64,000 bases of DNA from Acidaminococcus fermentans_A. Lineage in GTDB: Bacteria; Bacillota; Negativicutes; Acidaminococcales; Acidaminococcaceae. The notes below the pieces were generated by a model, which saw only the letters and a list, made by a program, of their open reading frames with translations, was not told where the DNA came from and made no database searches. Position 1 is the first letter of the stretch. Each line of letters opens with the position of its first letter. This document shows, in pieces, positions 1-8,402 of this stretch. Made by a program: the position numbers and the translations under genes. The stretch lies in NCBI RefSeq assembly GCF_052216985.1, contig NZ_JBQOUY010000012.1, positions 1-64,000 on the forward strand. The letters run 5' to 3'.

Positions 1-109
1 TATTCTCCTTTCAGTTCTTCGTGGTGGTTGAGGTGAAATGTAGCTTAGATATGTCTTTATTTTATCGTAAGACAAGGGGTCTTGTGAACAGGAGTGTCCA
101 CAAGACCCC
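1..109 (-). promoter_or_regulatory. Upstream region of a minus-strand gene lying beyond the left edge
   Basis: On the minus strand a ribosome site AAGGAG (5-10) lies just inside the edge, so a gene should start immediately to the left. A possible promoter is TTCACA (83-88), an 18-base spacer and TAAAAT (59-64). An 11-bp inverted repeat, GGGGTCTTGTG at 76-86 and CACAAGACCCC at 99-109, overlaps the proposed -35 box. It could be an operator or a leader hairpin. The promoter match is moderate and the target gene is not visible. Confidence 0.35.
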
Positions 110-130
110 AACATTTATTATAGAACCGAA

Positions 131-165
131 AAAAGCAGGTTCTGCCTTTGGCGAAACCTGCTTTT
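131..165 (-). terminator. Rho-independent terminator after ilvN
   Basis: Arms AAAAGCAGGTT and AACCTGCTTTT pair over 11 bp around a 13-base loop. On the minus strand the stem runs into a T-run, directly after the ilvN stop codon, so it most likely ends the ilvC-ilvB-ilvN transcript. Confidence 0.85.
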
Positions 166-169
166 CCAT

Positions 170-673
170 TTACATCTTTTTCACCGGAACCAATCCTCGA
201 CTCAGGGAAATCTGTCCGGTCCGGGCGATTTCGATGATTTCATAGTCTTCCAAGACTTCCAGCAGGGCGTCGATGTGGTCTTCCCGGCCGGTGAGCCGGA
301 GCACCAGGGATTGTTTCTGGACGTCCACCACCTTGGCATGGAAGAGTTCCGCCAGGCTGGCTACTTCTTCCCGCACCTGAGGGGTGGGGGCGCTGACCTT
401 GATCATGGCCAGCTCATAGCTGACAAAGGGCGCGTCATCCAGGTTCACCACCTTGATCACGTCGATGAGCTTGGCCAGCTGTTTGATAGCCTGGTCCAGT
501 TCATATCGGTCTTCCACCGATACCACGATATTGATCCGGGTCACGTCCCTCTCTTCCGTGTAGCCAGCATTGATGAACTCGATGTTGATGGCCCGGCGGC
601 TGATGAGTCCGGCTACATGGGTCAGGACCCCGGGCTTGTTGTCGGCCAGGATGGCCAGATGCTGTCGGATCAT
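170..673 (-). CDS. ilvN: Acetolactate synthase small (regulatory) subunit
   Basis: Regulatory subunit of acetohydroxyacid synthase, which activates the catalytic IlvB subunit and confers feedback inhibition by branched-chain amino acids. The 167-residue protein has an N-terminal ACT domain (about residues 3-75, opening RQHLAILADNKPGVLTHVAG) and the family's C-terminal domain (about 80-160). Length is normal. The start codon overlaps the ilvB stop by 4 bases, so the two are translationally coupled. It is the last gene of the T-box-controlled ilvC-ilvB-ilvN operon. A second ilvN copy at 8403-8942 is similar but diverges in the C-terminal half, as expected for isozyme partners. Confidence 0.95.
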   Translation of the reverse strand: MIRQHLAILADNKPGVLTHVAGLISRRAINIEFINAGYTEERDVTRINIVVSVEDRYELDQAIKQLAKLIDVIKVVNLDDAPFVSYELAMIKVSAPTPQVREEVASLAELFHAKVVDVQKQSLVLRLTGREDHIDALLEVLEDYEIIEIARTGQISLSRGLVPVKKM

Positions 674-2367
674 ACGTTGTCGCCTCCTGTTACCATTTCA
701 TCCAGTTTTTTTCCGCCAGGGACCATGGGATAGACATTTTCGTCCGGTGGGATGGTCACTTCCAAGAGCGCCGGCCCTTCCTGGGCAAAGAGCTTGTCCA
801 GGGCCTCTGGCAGCTGGTCTTCTCTTTCCACTGTCCAGGCCGGTACTCCCATGGACTGGGCCACGCCGGCAATGGATGGGTTGGCCGTTAGGTCGGATTC
901 GGCAAAATGGCCTTTGTAGAACATGCCCTGCCACTGATGGACCATGCCTAGGGTATTGTTCCGCAGGACCACGGTCTTGACGGCGATCCCGTATTTGTGG
1001 AGGGTGACGAATTCCTGGCAGTTCATCATGATGCTGCCATCCCCCGTGATCAGCACCACCGGTTTGTCCGGTTTACCCAGCTGGGCGCCCAGGGCGGCAG
1101 GGAGACCATATCCCATAGTACCCAGGCCGCCGGAGGTGATGAAATGGTGGGGGTGGGAGACCGGATAGAACTGGGCTGCCCACATCTGGTGCTGGCCCAC
1201 ATCAGTAGCCACCAGGGCGTCCGGACCCGCTTTTTTCGCCGTTTCTTCCAGCACTACCTGGGGCGACAGGCCTTTCTCGGAAGAAGGCCGGGTCCCCGCC
1301 GGGTGGCCGGCTTTCATTTCCTGGAGCTCCTGGCGCCAGGTAACGGTCTGGACGGCCGGAATGGGATTGGCTTCCAGCTTTTTCCAGAAGGCCGGCAGGG
1401 ACCAGCGGAGATCTCCATTGACACTGAGGTCCGCATGGACGATCTTGTTGATCTCTACTTGGTCGATGTCGAAATGGACGATCCGGGCTTTAGGCGCAAA
1501 GTTGGCTACGGATCCCGTGACCCGGTCATCGAACCGGGCTCCCACGGTCAGCAGCAGATCACACTGGGTGATGGCCATATTGGCGGTCCAGGTGCCGTGC
1601 ATCCCGGCCATGCCCAGGTTCTCTTCCCAGCTGTCAGGGATGGCGCCTTTGCCCATGAGGGTGTACACCACCGGCAGGCTGGCGGCCCGGACAATCTGCC
1701 GCAGCGGTTCTGCCGTATTGGACAGGACCACGCCACCACCTACCATTACTAGAGGCCGGTGGGCCTGCCGCAGGGCATCCAGGGCTTTCTCCACTTCTTC
1801 TTCCCGGCCTTCCTGGAGGGGCTGGTAGCCCCGGAGGGAGACCGTTTCCGGATATTCGTAGTCAAAGGGAGTATCGAATACATCCTTGGCCACGTCCACC
1901 AGCACCGGCCCGGGACGGCCGCTCCGGGCGATGTAAAAAGCTTCCTTCAATACCCGGGGCAGGTCCTGGACTTTCTTTACCAGGTAATTGTGCTTGGTGA
2001 TAGGGGTGGTGATGCCGGAAATATCCGCTTCCTGGAAGGAATCCCGGCCGATCAGAGGGGTAGCCACCTGGCCGCTGATCACTACCATCGGGATGGAATC
2101 CATATTGGCGGTTGCGATGCCGGTGACCATGTTGCAGACCCCAGGACCGCTGGTGGCAAAGCAGACACCTACCTTGCCGGTGGCCCGGGCATAGCCGTCT
2201 GCTGCGTGGACGGCTCCCTGTTCATGGCCGGTGAGGATATGGGGGAATTCCATCCGGTACAGAGCATCATACAGGCTCAGTACGGCTCCTCCAGGGTATC
2301 CAAAGACAACCTGGACCTGTTCCTTTCGCAAACTTTCGATGACGGCTTCTGCACCGGTGATTTTCAT
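670..2367 (-). CDS. ilvB: Acetolactate synthase large (catalytic) subunit, isozyme 1
   Basis: Thiamine-diphosphate enzyme condensing pyruvate with pyruvate (valine/leucine) or with 2-ketobutyrate (isoleucine). The 565-residue chain has the three expected domains: N-terminal PYR domain with catalytic Glu49 in GHEQGAVHAADGYARATGK, central FAD domain, and C-terminal PP domain with the ThDP/metal motif GDGSIMMN. The segment LGMVHQWQGMFY carries Trp479, equivalent to the tryptophan that favours 2-ketobutyrate in characterised enzymes. The start is supported by GGAGG upstream. It sits 38 bases after ilvC and overlaps ilvN. The operon leader is a T-box with an apparent Ile specifier, which fits a role biased to isoleucine. 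Confidence 0.95.
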   Translation of the reverse strand: MKITGAEAVIESLRKEQVQVVFGYPGGAVLSLYDALYRMEFPHILTGHEQGAVHAADGYARATGKVGVCFATSGPGVCNMVTGIATANMDSIPMVVISGQVATPLIGRDSFQEADISGITTPITKHNYLVKKVQDLPRVLKEAFYIARSGRPGPVLVDVAKDVFDTPFDYEYPETVSLRGYQPLQEGREEEVEKALDALRQAHRPLVMVGGGVVLSNTAEPLRQIVRAASLPVVYTLMGKGAIPDSWEENLGMAGMHGTWTANMAITQCDLLLTVGARFDDRVTGSVANFAPKARIVHFDIDQVEINKIVHADLSVNGDLRWSLPAFWKKLEANPIPAVQTVTWRQELQEMKAGHPAGTRPSSEKGLSPQVVLEETAKKAGPDALVATDVGQHQMWAAQFYPVSHPHHFITSGGLGTMGYGLPAALGAQLGKPDKPVVLITGDGSIMMNCQEFVTLHKYGIAVKTVVLRNNTLGMVHQWQGMFYKGHFAESDLTANPSIAGVAQSMGVPAWTVEREDQLPEALDKLFAQEGPALLEVTIPPDENVYPMVPGGKKLDEMVTGGDNV

Positions 2368-2405
2368 AGTTTCCCCTGCCTCCTTTAAAACTGGATTCTT
2401 TCTGA

Positions 2406-3416
2406 TTACTCGTTTTTGTCGTTTTCATGCAGCCAGGGCATCATGCTGCGCAGTTTTTCCCCGACTTTTTCGATAGGATGTTCGGCATGCTGACGGCGCA
2501 TAGCCAGGAAGTGAGCCCGGCCTCCAGCACGGTTTTCCAGCAGCCAGTCTTTGGCGAAGGTGCCATCCTGGATGTCTTTCAGGACCTGCTTCATAGCAGC
2601 CTTGGAATCCTGGGTCACCACTTTCGGGCCGGCGGTGTAGTCTCCGTATTCAGCGGTGTCGGAGATGGATTTGCGCATCTTGGCCATGCCGCCTTCGTAC
2701 ATCAAGTCTACAATCAGTTTCATTTCATGGAAGGTTTCGAAATAAGCGATTTCAGGCTGGTAGCCGGCTTCGCACAGAGTTTCGAACCCGTTGGTGATTA
2801 GCTGGCAGATGCCGCCGCACAGGACAGCCTGTTCCCCGAACAGGTCGGTTTCTGTTTCTTCTTGGAAAGTGGTCTGGATGACTCCGGCACGGGTACCGCC
2901 GATCCCTCTGGCATAGGCCAGGGCCAGATCGAAGCATTTGCCGGTGGCATCTTGTTCTACGGCGAATACATCAGGTACGCCGCCGCCTTCAACGAAAGTC
3001 CGGCGGACCAGATGGCCCGGGCCTTTGGGAGCGACCATGAATACGTCCACATCTGCCGGAGGGACGATCTGTTTGAAATGGATGTTGAAGCCATGGGCAA
3101 AAGCCAGGGCGCTGCCGCTCTTCAGGTTGGGAGCGATTTCGGCTTTATATACATCGGCCTGTTTTTCATCCGGGATCAGGACCATGGTCACATCGGCTGC
3201 CGCAACGGCCTCAGGTACGGTCTTGACTTCCAGGCCGGCGGCCCGGGCTACATCGGCGGATTTGCTGCCTTTGTACAGGCCGACTACCACGTTGACGCCG
3301 CTTTCTTTCAGGTTCAAGGCATGGGCATGGCCCTGGCTGCCGTAGCCGATGATAGCCACCGTCTTGTCCTTGAGTACGCTCCAGTTAACGTCCTTGTCAT
3401 AAAATACTTTTGCCAT
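2406..3416 (-). CDS. ilvC: Ketol-acid reductoisomerase (class I, short form)
   Basis: Second enzyme of branched-chain amino acid synthesis. It isomerises and reduces acetolactate or acetohydroxybutyrate using NADPH and magnesium. The 336-residue protein starts MAKVFYDKDVNWSVLKDK and has the Rossmann motif GYGSQGHAHALNLKESG. The C-terminal all-helical domain includes FGEQAVLCGG and a metal-binding Glu-rich stretch. I chose the ATG at 3416, preceded by AAAGGAG, because the longer open frame runs back through the T-box terminator. It is the first gene of the operon, just downstream of that leader. Confidence 0.95.
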   Translation of the reverse strand: MAKVFYDKDVNWSVLKDKTVAIIGYGSQGHAHALNLKESGVNVVVGLYKGSKSADVARAAGLEVKTVPEAVAAADVTMVLIPDEKQADVYKAEIAPNLKSGSALAFAHGFNIHFKQIVPPADVDVFMVAPKGPGHLVRRTFVEGGGVPDVFAVEQDATGKCFDLALAYARGIGGTRAGVIQTTFQEETETDLFGEQAVLCGGICQLITNGFETLCEAGYQPEIAYFETFHEMKLIVDLMYEGGMAKMRKSISDTAEYGDYTAGPKVVTQDSKAAMKQVLKDIQDGTFAKDWLLENRAGGRAHFLAMRRQHAEHPIEKVGEKLRSMMPWLHENDKNE

Positions 3417-3480
3417 GGGAAACATCTCCTTTGAAAATAGAAATAAAATGGGGGATACGTGGCAGAGCCGGTTTCTCGTA

Positions 3481-3765
3481 AAAAAAAAATCCGTCCCTAT
3501 AGAAATAGGGACGGAAACATTTCTGCGATACCACCCTGCTTCTCCGGCCATTGCTGGCGCGAAGCACTCTGCTACGTACTAACATACGTGTTCCGGCTAA
3601 CGGGGGAAGACCGTCCATGCTTACTGGGCTTCAGCAGGCTCCTGGGGGAGGATTTTCGTTTGCCGGTTTCTGCTGGCTCGCACCATCGTCAGCTCTCTGG
3701 GAGAAACGGGAGGCAAAGTACTCGTTCCCTTCATGGGATTTGCCTTGTTCACTTGGTTTGAAAAG
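3481..3765 (-). promoter_or_regulatory. T-box riboswitch (apparent Ile, ATC specifier) controlling ilvC-ilvB-ilvN
   Basis: On the minus strand the leader has AGTA followed by CTTTGCC, pairing with GGCAAA, then GAAA-ATC. This is the usual AGUA/GAAA-codon layout of a T-box specifier loop (compare Bacillus glyQS), so the codon is ATC at 3653-3651. The distal Stem I has GAGAGCTG and GGTGCGAGCC. The conserved T-box AGGGTGGTATCGCAG is at 3523-3537; its UGGU would pair with a tRNA ending ACCA. The terminator is CCGTCCCTAT/ATAGGGACGG (3491-3514) followed by ten Ts. Uncharged tRNA-Ile should favour readthrough. Confidence 0.92.
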
Positions 3766-3774
3766 GATGGTGTC

Positions 3775-3803
3775 AGTATACATTGTGCGTGAACAGTTGT
3801 CAA
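3775..3803 (-). promoter_or_regulatory. Promoter of the ilvC-ilvB-ilvN operon
   Basis: On the minus strand TTGACA (3798-3803), a 17-base spacer and TATACT (3775-3780) lie just upstream of the T-box Stem I. This is a near-consensus housekeeping promoter. Confidence 0.85.
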
Positions 3804-3876
3804 CAAGGTTTTTAAAAAAGTTTCAAAATAGCATATGCATAACAAAAAATGTAACGATTGAAATAGTCAGTATGAC

Positions 3877-4560
3877 CTATTTTCTGAACCGATAGCCTAC
3901 GCCCCACACCGTTTCGATGTATTCCGGTTTGGCCGTGGCCTCGATTTTTTCCCGGATCCGGTTCACATGGACGGATACCGTGGCCGTGTCTCCCAGAGAA
4001 TCTTCTCCCCAGATCCGTTCGAACAAAGTTTCCTTGCTGAATACGACACCGGGATTTTCGGCCAGGAACAGCAGCAGAGAGAACTCCTTGTTGGGCATGG
4101 GGACTTCTTTTCCCTTGAGATAGACTCGGTGTCCCTCCCGATCGATGGACAGGTCTCCTCGCTGGAGCAGCTGCCGCCCTGTTTCTTGTCCGGTCAGCTG
4201 CTGATATCGGCTGAGATGGGATTTGACCCGGGCTACCAGCTCTCCGGGGCTGAAGGGCTTGACGATGTAGTCATCCGCCCCCAGGCCCAGACCCCGGATC
4301 TTGTCCACATCCTCCTGCCGGGCGGATACCAGCAGGATGGGGATATTGCGCTTTTCCCGGATCCTCCGGCAGACCTGGAATCCGTCCTGCCCTGGGAGCA
4401 TGATGTCCAGGAGCAACAGATCCACTTTTTCATCCAGAGCGGCCTTTTCTCCTGTCAGGCCGTCTCCGGCGATTTCCACGGCAAAGCCGTTGGCTTCCAG
4501 ATAATCCCGTTCCAGTTCTGCGATATCCCGGTCATCTTCCACTATCAAGATCTTTTGCAT
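3877..4560 (-). CDS. OmpR-family response regulator
   Basis: DNA-binding response regulator of 227 residues. The receiver domain (about 1-115) has acidic residues in VEDD, phospho-acceptor Asp52 in LLLLDIMLPGQDG and the switch lysine in IVKPFSPGEL. A winged-helix domain (about 130-227) ends with the typical VWGVGYRF. The start overlaps the histidine kinase stop by one base (TAATG), so the pair are co-translated. Targets are unknown. The position between two ilv operons is suggestive but proves nothing. Confidence 0.92.
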   Translation of the reverse strand: MQKILIVEDDRDIAELERDYLEANGFAVEIAGDGLTGEKAALDEKVDLLLLDIMLPGQDGFQVCRRIREKRNIPILLVSARQEDVDKIRGLGLGADDYIVKPFSPGELVARVKSHLSRYQQLTGQETGRQLLQRGDLSIDREGHRVYLKGKEVPMPNKEFSLLLFLAENPGVVFSKETLFERIWGEDSLGDTATVSVHVNRIREKIEATAKPEYIETVWGVGYRFRK

Positions 4561-6050
4561 TAGATTGATTCCTCCAAAGAAAATTCCATGTGGATTTTAA
4601 GGCCCCGGGGCTTGTTGGCCTCGGCCCAAATCCTTCCTTTCATGGTTTCCACGATTTTTCGGACCACGGCCAGTCCCAGGCCGCTGCCGGCAGCTACATG
4701 GCTCCGGGCCCGGTCCGTCCGGTAGAAGCTTTCGAAGATCCGTTCCAGCTGCTCCGGAGCCACGCCGGGACCGTCGTCCGTTAGTTCCAGCCGGACCTGC
4801 TTCTTCCCTTGGGATTCCAGGACAATAGCCAGGGTACCGGCTTTTCCCGTTTTGTATTTCCAGCTGTTGCTCACCAGGTTGTCCAGCACCCGGGCAAACT
4901 GATCCCGGTCCATCCGGATAGGGGCAGCGGCCAGGGCGGTGGAAAAGGTCAGCTGGAGCCCGTTCTGTTCCCAGTGATCCCGCTGCCCTTCTACGTAATC
5001 CTTCATATAGGAACAAAGATCCACGGTTTCCCAGTGGAAGGGGATCTGGTCCAGGTCCAGCTTGGAAAAGAGAAAGAGGGTCTGGTTCAGCTGGGCCATG
5101 TTTTCCGTGGTTTCCAGGATCTTTTGGAGATAGCGCTGCCGTTTTTCCGGGGTATCTGCAATGCCGTCCTGGATTCCGGAGGCATAGCCCTGGATCTTGG
5201 TCAAGGGCGTGGCCAGGTCATGGGCGATCCCGGCCAGCATTTCCTTCCGGCTCCGTTCATCCTGCTCGCGTTTTTGCCGGGCCCGGAACAGTTCCCGGCG
5301 GCTCTTTTCAAAAGCCCGTAAGGTGTCCCCGATTTCATCCCGGCTGTCCGCCTGGATGGGAGTGTCCAGATCCCCCCGGCTGACCTGGGCAGCCACCCGG
5401 CGCAGTTTTCCCAGGGGTTTCAGCAGCTGCCGGGCCATGAGCCGGCTGAGAGTCAGACCTGCCAGAGCGGCAGCCAGCAGCACTAGGAGGAAAGCACCGA
5501 TGAAGCTGCCTTTGAACAGTTCTTTGGAATGGAGAGTGAACAGGTCATCTCCTTCCACCAGCGGGGCCGGCCCCTTTACCCAGGCTTCCACCCCTGTCTG
5601 GAGGGAGCGGTAATGGAAAGCCAGGCCCTTTCTGCCCCAGCTGATGCCCCCTTGTCCTTCCGGCACCTGCTGGAGAGTGGCGGAGCGGATGGCTTCAGCT
5701 TCTCTGCCTGGAGTTACATGGAAAGGAACGCCATTTCGGACCAAAAGGACTTGGAGACCTTGGTCTTCCAGATGTTCGGTGACCCGCATCAGCGGGTGGG
5801 GATTGTCCGGCTTGAAATGGTCCGAGCGGACCCGGAGCCGGGTCAGTTCGAACTGGATGGTCAGAGTGGGGCCGCTTTCCGGCCAGATAAAGGAAATGAT
5901 GCTGCTGCGGTTCAGGTTCTCCAGGCCAAAGATCCAGAAGATCCCCAGACTGAGCAAGGTGAAACAAAGGACGGGCGTCAGGATCATCAGGTAGTTGGCG
6001 GCCAGCAGTCGTTTCCGGATGGGCAGATCTTTCCAGCGCATAGAGTCCAC
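4560..6050 (-). CDS. Membrane sensor histidine kinase
   Basis: Partner of the OmpR-type regulator downstream. The 496-residue protein has membrane segments at about 21-41 and 182-202 around a roughly 140-residue extracytoplasmic sensor region that I do not recognise. A HAMP domain follows (about 203-255), then HisKA with phospho-acceptor His277 in GIAHDLATPLTKIQGYASG. The HATPase domain has an N box (LVSNSWKYK), G1 (DDGPGV) and G2 (GSGLGLAVV). A second Met three codons downstream is an equally plausible start. A TATAAT-like -10 on the minus strand lies at 6098-6103. Confidence 0.92.
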   Translation of the reverse strand: MDSMRWKDLPIRKRLLAANYLMILTPVLCFTLLSLGIFWIFGLENLNRSSIISFIWPESGPTLTIQFELTRLRVRSDHFKPDNPHPLMRVTEHLEDQGLQVLLVRNGVPFHVTPGREAEAIRSATLQQVPEGQGGISWGRKGLAFHYRSLQTGVEAWVKGPAPLVEGDDLFTLHSKELFKGSFIGAFLLVLLAAALAGLTLSRLMARQLLKPLGKLRRVAAQVSRGDLDTPIQADSRDEIGDTLRAFEKSRRELFRARQKREQDERSRKEMLAGIAHDLATPLTKIQGYASGIQDGIADTPEKRQRYLQKILETTENMAQLNQTLFLFSKLDLDQIPFHWETVDLCSYMKDYVEGQRDHWEQNGLQLTFSTALAAAPIRMDRDQFARVLDNLVSNSWKYKTGKAGTLAIVLESQGKKQVRLELTDDGPGVAPEQLERIFESFYRTDRARSHVAAGSGLGLAVVRKIVETMKGRIWAEANKPRGLKIHMEFSLEESI

Positions 6051-6222
6051 ATCCTGCCTTGCGAAGCAGGATACTCCTTTCTTTCATATCGTCTCTTATT
6101 ATACCATTGTCTTACACTGGCCGTCCCGCACCAAATGGATCATCTTCCCGTGAAGGATCTGTATAATACATTACAATAAATCGTGAAAAACAGGAGAAAT
6201 GCAACTTTCTTCGTGAAAACGG
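6051..6222. other. Divergent intergenic region between kinase and second ilv leader
   Basis: This stretch holds a minus-strand TATAAT-like -10 (6098-6103) for the two-component genes and AT-rich sequence before the plus-strand ilv promoter. I see no gene in it. Confidence 0.5.
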
Positions 6223-6251
6223 TTGACATACGTCCATGTGGAAGATAAAAT
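6223..6251 (+). promoter_or_regulatory. Promoter of the second ilvB-ilvN operon
   Basis: TTGACA (6223-6228), a 17-base spacer and TAAAAT (6246-6251) lie directly upstream of the T-box Stem I. Confidence 0.85.
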
Positions 6252-6271
6252 AAATCCAATTCACAATTTTA

Positions 6272-6536
6272 AATCCCCAATCCCAGGATGGGAATGAGTA
6301 CTTCTGAAGGGTTTTGCAGAGAGGCAGCGGACGGTGGAAGCTGCCAGACCGGGCAGGAGGAAACTGGTCCCGGAGGAGACAGGCTGAACCTTTTGGCAGT
6401 AGGTCTGGACGGCATTCCCCGTTATAGGAAGCGCGTATGATTGTACGTGGCAAAGTGTCCCGGCGCAGCAATGCCCGGGGAATCAGGGTGGTACCGCGGA
6501 TTTTCCGTCCCTTTTCAGGGACGGATTTTTTATTTC
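6272..6536 (+). promoter_or_regulatory. T-box riboswitch (apparent Leu, CTG specifier) controlling ilvB2-ilvN2
   Basis: AGTA is followed by CTTCTG, which pairs with CAGGAG, then GAAA-CTG. The specifier codon is therefore CTG at 6364-6366. The distal Stem I has GAGAGGCAGC and the loop GGTGGAAGCTGCC. The T-box AGGGTGGTACCGCGG is at 6485-6499. The terminator is CCGTCCC/GGGACGG (6505-6524) with a T-run. Uncharged tRNA-Leu should promote readthrough into the second acetolactate synthase. Confidence 0.92.
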
Positions 6537-6662
6537 TGCGGCACCGTCAAATCAACTTTCCAAAGACCGCGGGTCACGATACCAGGACCCATTTGAAAAG
6601 GATGAGGGCTTCGATACCAGAGCCCATTTGAAAAGGACAGGAATCGTTAAAGGAGGAACCGT

Positions 6663-8357
6663 ATGGAAATGACCGGCGCAGAAGCCATCCTTGCAAGTTT
6701 AAAAGAAGAACAGGTCCCGGTGGTCTTTGGATACCCCGGCGGAGCCGTCTTGGGCCTGTATGATGCCATTTACAAAACCGGCTTCCCCCATATCCTCACC
6801 GGCCATGAACAGGGGGCCATTCATGCAGCGGACGGCTATGCTCGGGCTACGGGGAAAGTGGGGGTCTGTATTGCTACCAGCGGCCCCGGGGTCTGCAACA
6901 TGGTGACGGGCATTGCCACCGCCAATATGGATTCCATCCCCCTGGTGATCATCAGCGGCCAGGTGGCCACCTCCCTGATCGGGCAGGATGCCTTCCAGGA
7001 AGCGGACACCGCCGGGATCACCACCCCCATCACCAAGTACAACTATTTGGTCCGGAAGGCAGAAAACTTGCCCCAGGTGCTGAAGGAGGCTTTTTACATT
7101 GCCCGGACCGGACGGCCGGGTCCGGTACTCATCGACATCGTGACCGATGTGTTCGATGCCAAACTGGACTTCCAGTATCCTAAAGAAGTCCATCTGCTGG
7201 GCTACCAGGGCAGCCAGCATCCCCGCCAGGCCGATGTGCAGCGGGCAGCAGAAGCTCTGCGCCGGGCCCGCCGGCCGGTGATCATGGCTGGAGGCGGGGT
7301 GATTCTCTCGGATACCGGACGGGTGCTGACCTATCTGGCAGAAAAGACCGGGATCCCGGTGGTCACCACCCTGATGGGGAAAGGGGCCGTGCCGGATACC
7401 TTGGACCAGCATCTGGGTATGCTGGGGATGCACGGCAGCTATGCGGCCAATATGGCTGTGTCCGGATGTGATCTGCTGCTGGCCTTCGGGGTCCGGTTCG
7501 ACGAACGCTCCACAGCCAAAGCCAGTCTGTTTGCTCCAGCAGCCCGGATCGTCCATTTCAATGTGGAACCGGGGGAAATCAATAAGATTATCCCGGTCCA
7601 GGTGGCTGTGCCTGGAGATTTACGGGAATCCCTGCCTCTGTTCAGCCAGCTGGTGGATCCCTTGGCAGAAGATTTCCGGGAACAGGTAGCTCCCTGGCGG
7701 GAACAGGCGGAAGCTATGAAAGCGGAAGTCCCTTGTGTTGCTCATGCCTGCGCTGGCGGGATCTCTCCGGAAACCGCCTTGAAAAAAGCGGCAGCCCGGG
7801 CTCCCCGGGATACCATCGTGGTCACTGATGTGGGCCAGCACCAGATGTGGGCAGCCCAATTCTTCCCCACGTTGGAAGCCCGGCATTTCATCACTTCTGG
7901 AGGGCTGGGGACCATGGGCTTCGGTCTGCCGGCTGCCCTGGGGGCCAAAGTGGGAGAACCGGATAAAACGGTTCTGCTGATCACCGGGGACGGAAGCATC
8001 CTGATGAACTGTCAGGAATTCACGACCCTGCCTACCTATGGGATCCAGGTGAAGACCATCGTCCTGAAAAACGGCCAGCTGGGCATGGTGCGCCAGCTCC
8101 AGGGTTTGTTCCGGGGTGGGCGGTATTCCCAAACGAAACTGATCCGGAAACCTTCTATGGCAAAAATCGCGGAAGCCATGGGCATTCCATCCCGGAGCAT
8201 TTCCTGTCCAGAAGAACTGGGAGAAGGGCTGGATTTCCTGTTCGGTACAGAGGATTCTGCCCTTTTGGAAATCACCATCCCGGAAGATGAACGGGTCTAC
8301 CCGGTGGTGCCGGGGAGCAAGGGACTGGACCAGATGATCCTGGGACGAGAGGATTGA
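6663..8357 (+). CDS. ilvB: Acetolactate synthase large subunit, isozyme 2 (Leu at the selectivity position)
   Basis: The 564-residue protein is closely related to the first IlvB and has the same domain order: catalytic Glu49 in GHEQGAIHAADGYARATGK, FAD domain, and ThDP motif GDGSILMN. The notable difference is LGMVRQLQGLFRGG: Leu479 replaces the usual Trp. In studied enzymes that Trp favours 2-ketobutyrate as second substrate and contacts sulfonylurea inhibitors, so this isozyme may favour acetolactate; that is inference. The loop after it is also altered (RGGRYSQTKL). An AGGAGG site precedes the ATG. It is the first gene after a Leu-type T-box. Confidence 0.94.
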   Translation: MEMTGAEAILASLKEEQVPVVFGYPGGAVLGLYDAIYKTGFPHILTGHEQGAIHAADGYARATGKVGVCIATSGPGVCNMVTGIATANMDSIPLVIISGQVATSLIGQDAFQEADTAGITTPITKYNYLVRKAENLPQVLKEAFYIARTGRPGPVLIDIVTDVFDAKLDFQYPKEVHLLGYQGSQHPRQADVQRAAEALRRARRPVIMAGGGVILSDTGRVLTYLAEKTGIPVVTTLMGKGAVPDTLDQHLGMLGMHGSYAANMAVSGCDLLLAFGVRFDERSTAKASLFAPAARIVHFNVEPGEINKIIPVQVAVPGDLRESLPLFSQLVDPLAEDFREQVAPWREQAEAMKAEVPCVAHACAGGISPETALKKAAARAPRDTIVVTDVGQHQMWAAQFFPTLEARHFITSGGLGTMGFGLPAALGAKVGEPDKTVLLITGDGSILMNCQEFTTLPTYGIQVKTIVLKNGQLGMVRQLQGLFRGGRYSQTKLIRKPSMAKIAEAMGIPSRSISCPEELGEGLDFLFGTEDSALLEITIPEDERVYPVVPGSKGLDQMILGRED

Positions 8358-8402
8358 AGGCGAAGCAGCGGAAGTACAGACCAAGCATAAAGGAGAAAAA
8401 TC

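Noticed and set aside
3417..3551. A longer IlvC start
   Set aside because: The extra 45 residues are translated T-box and terminator sequence; AAAGGAG before 3416 sets the start.
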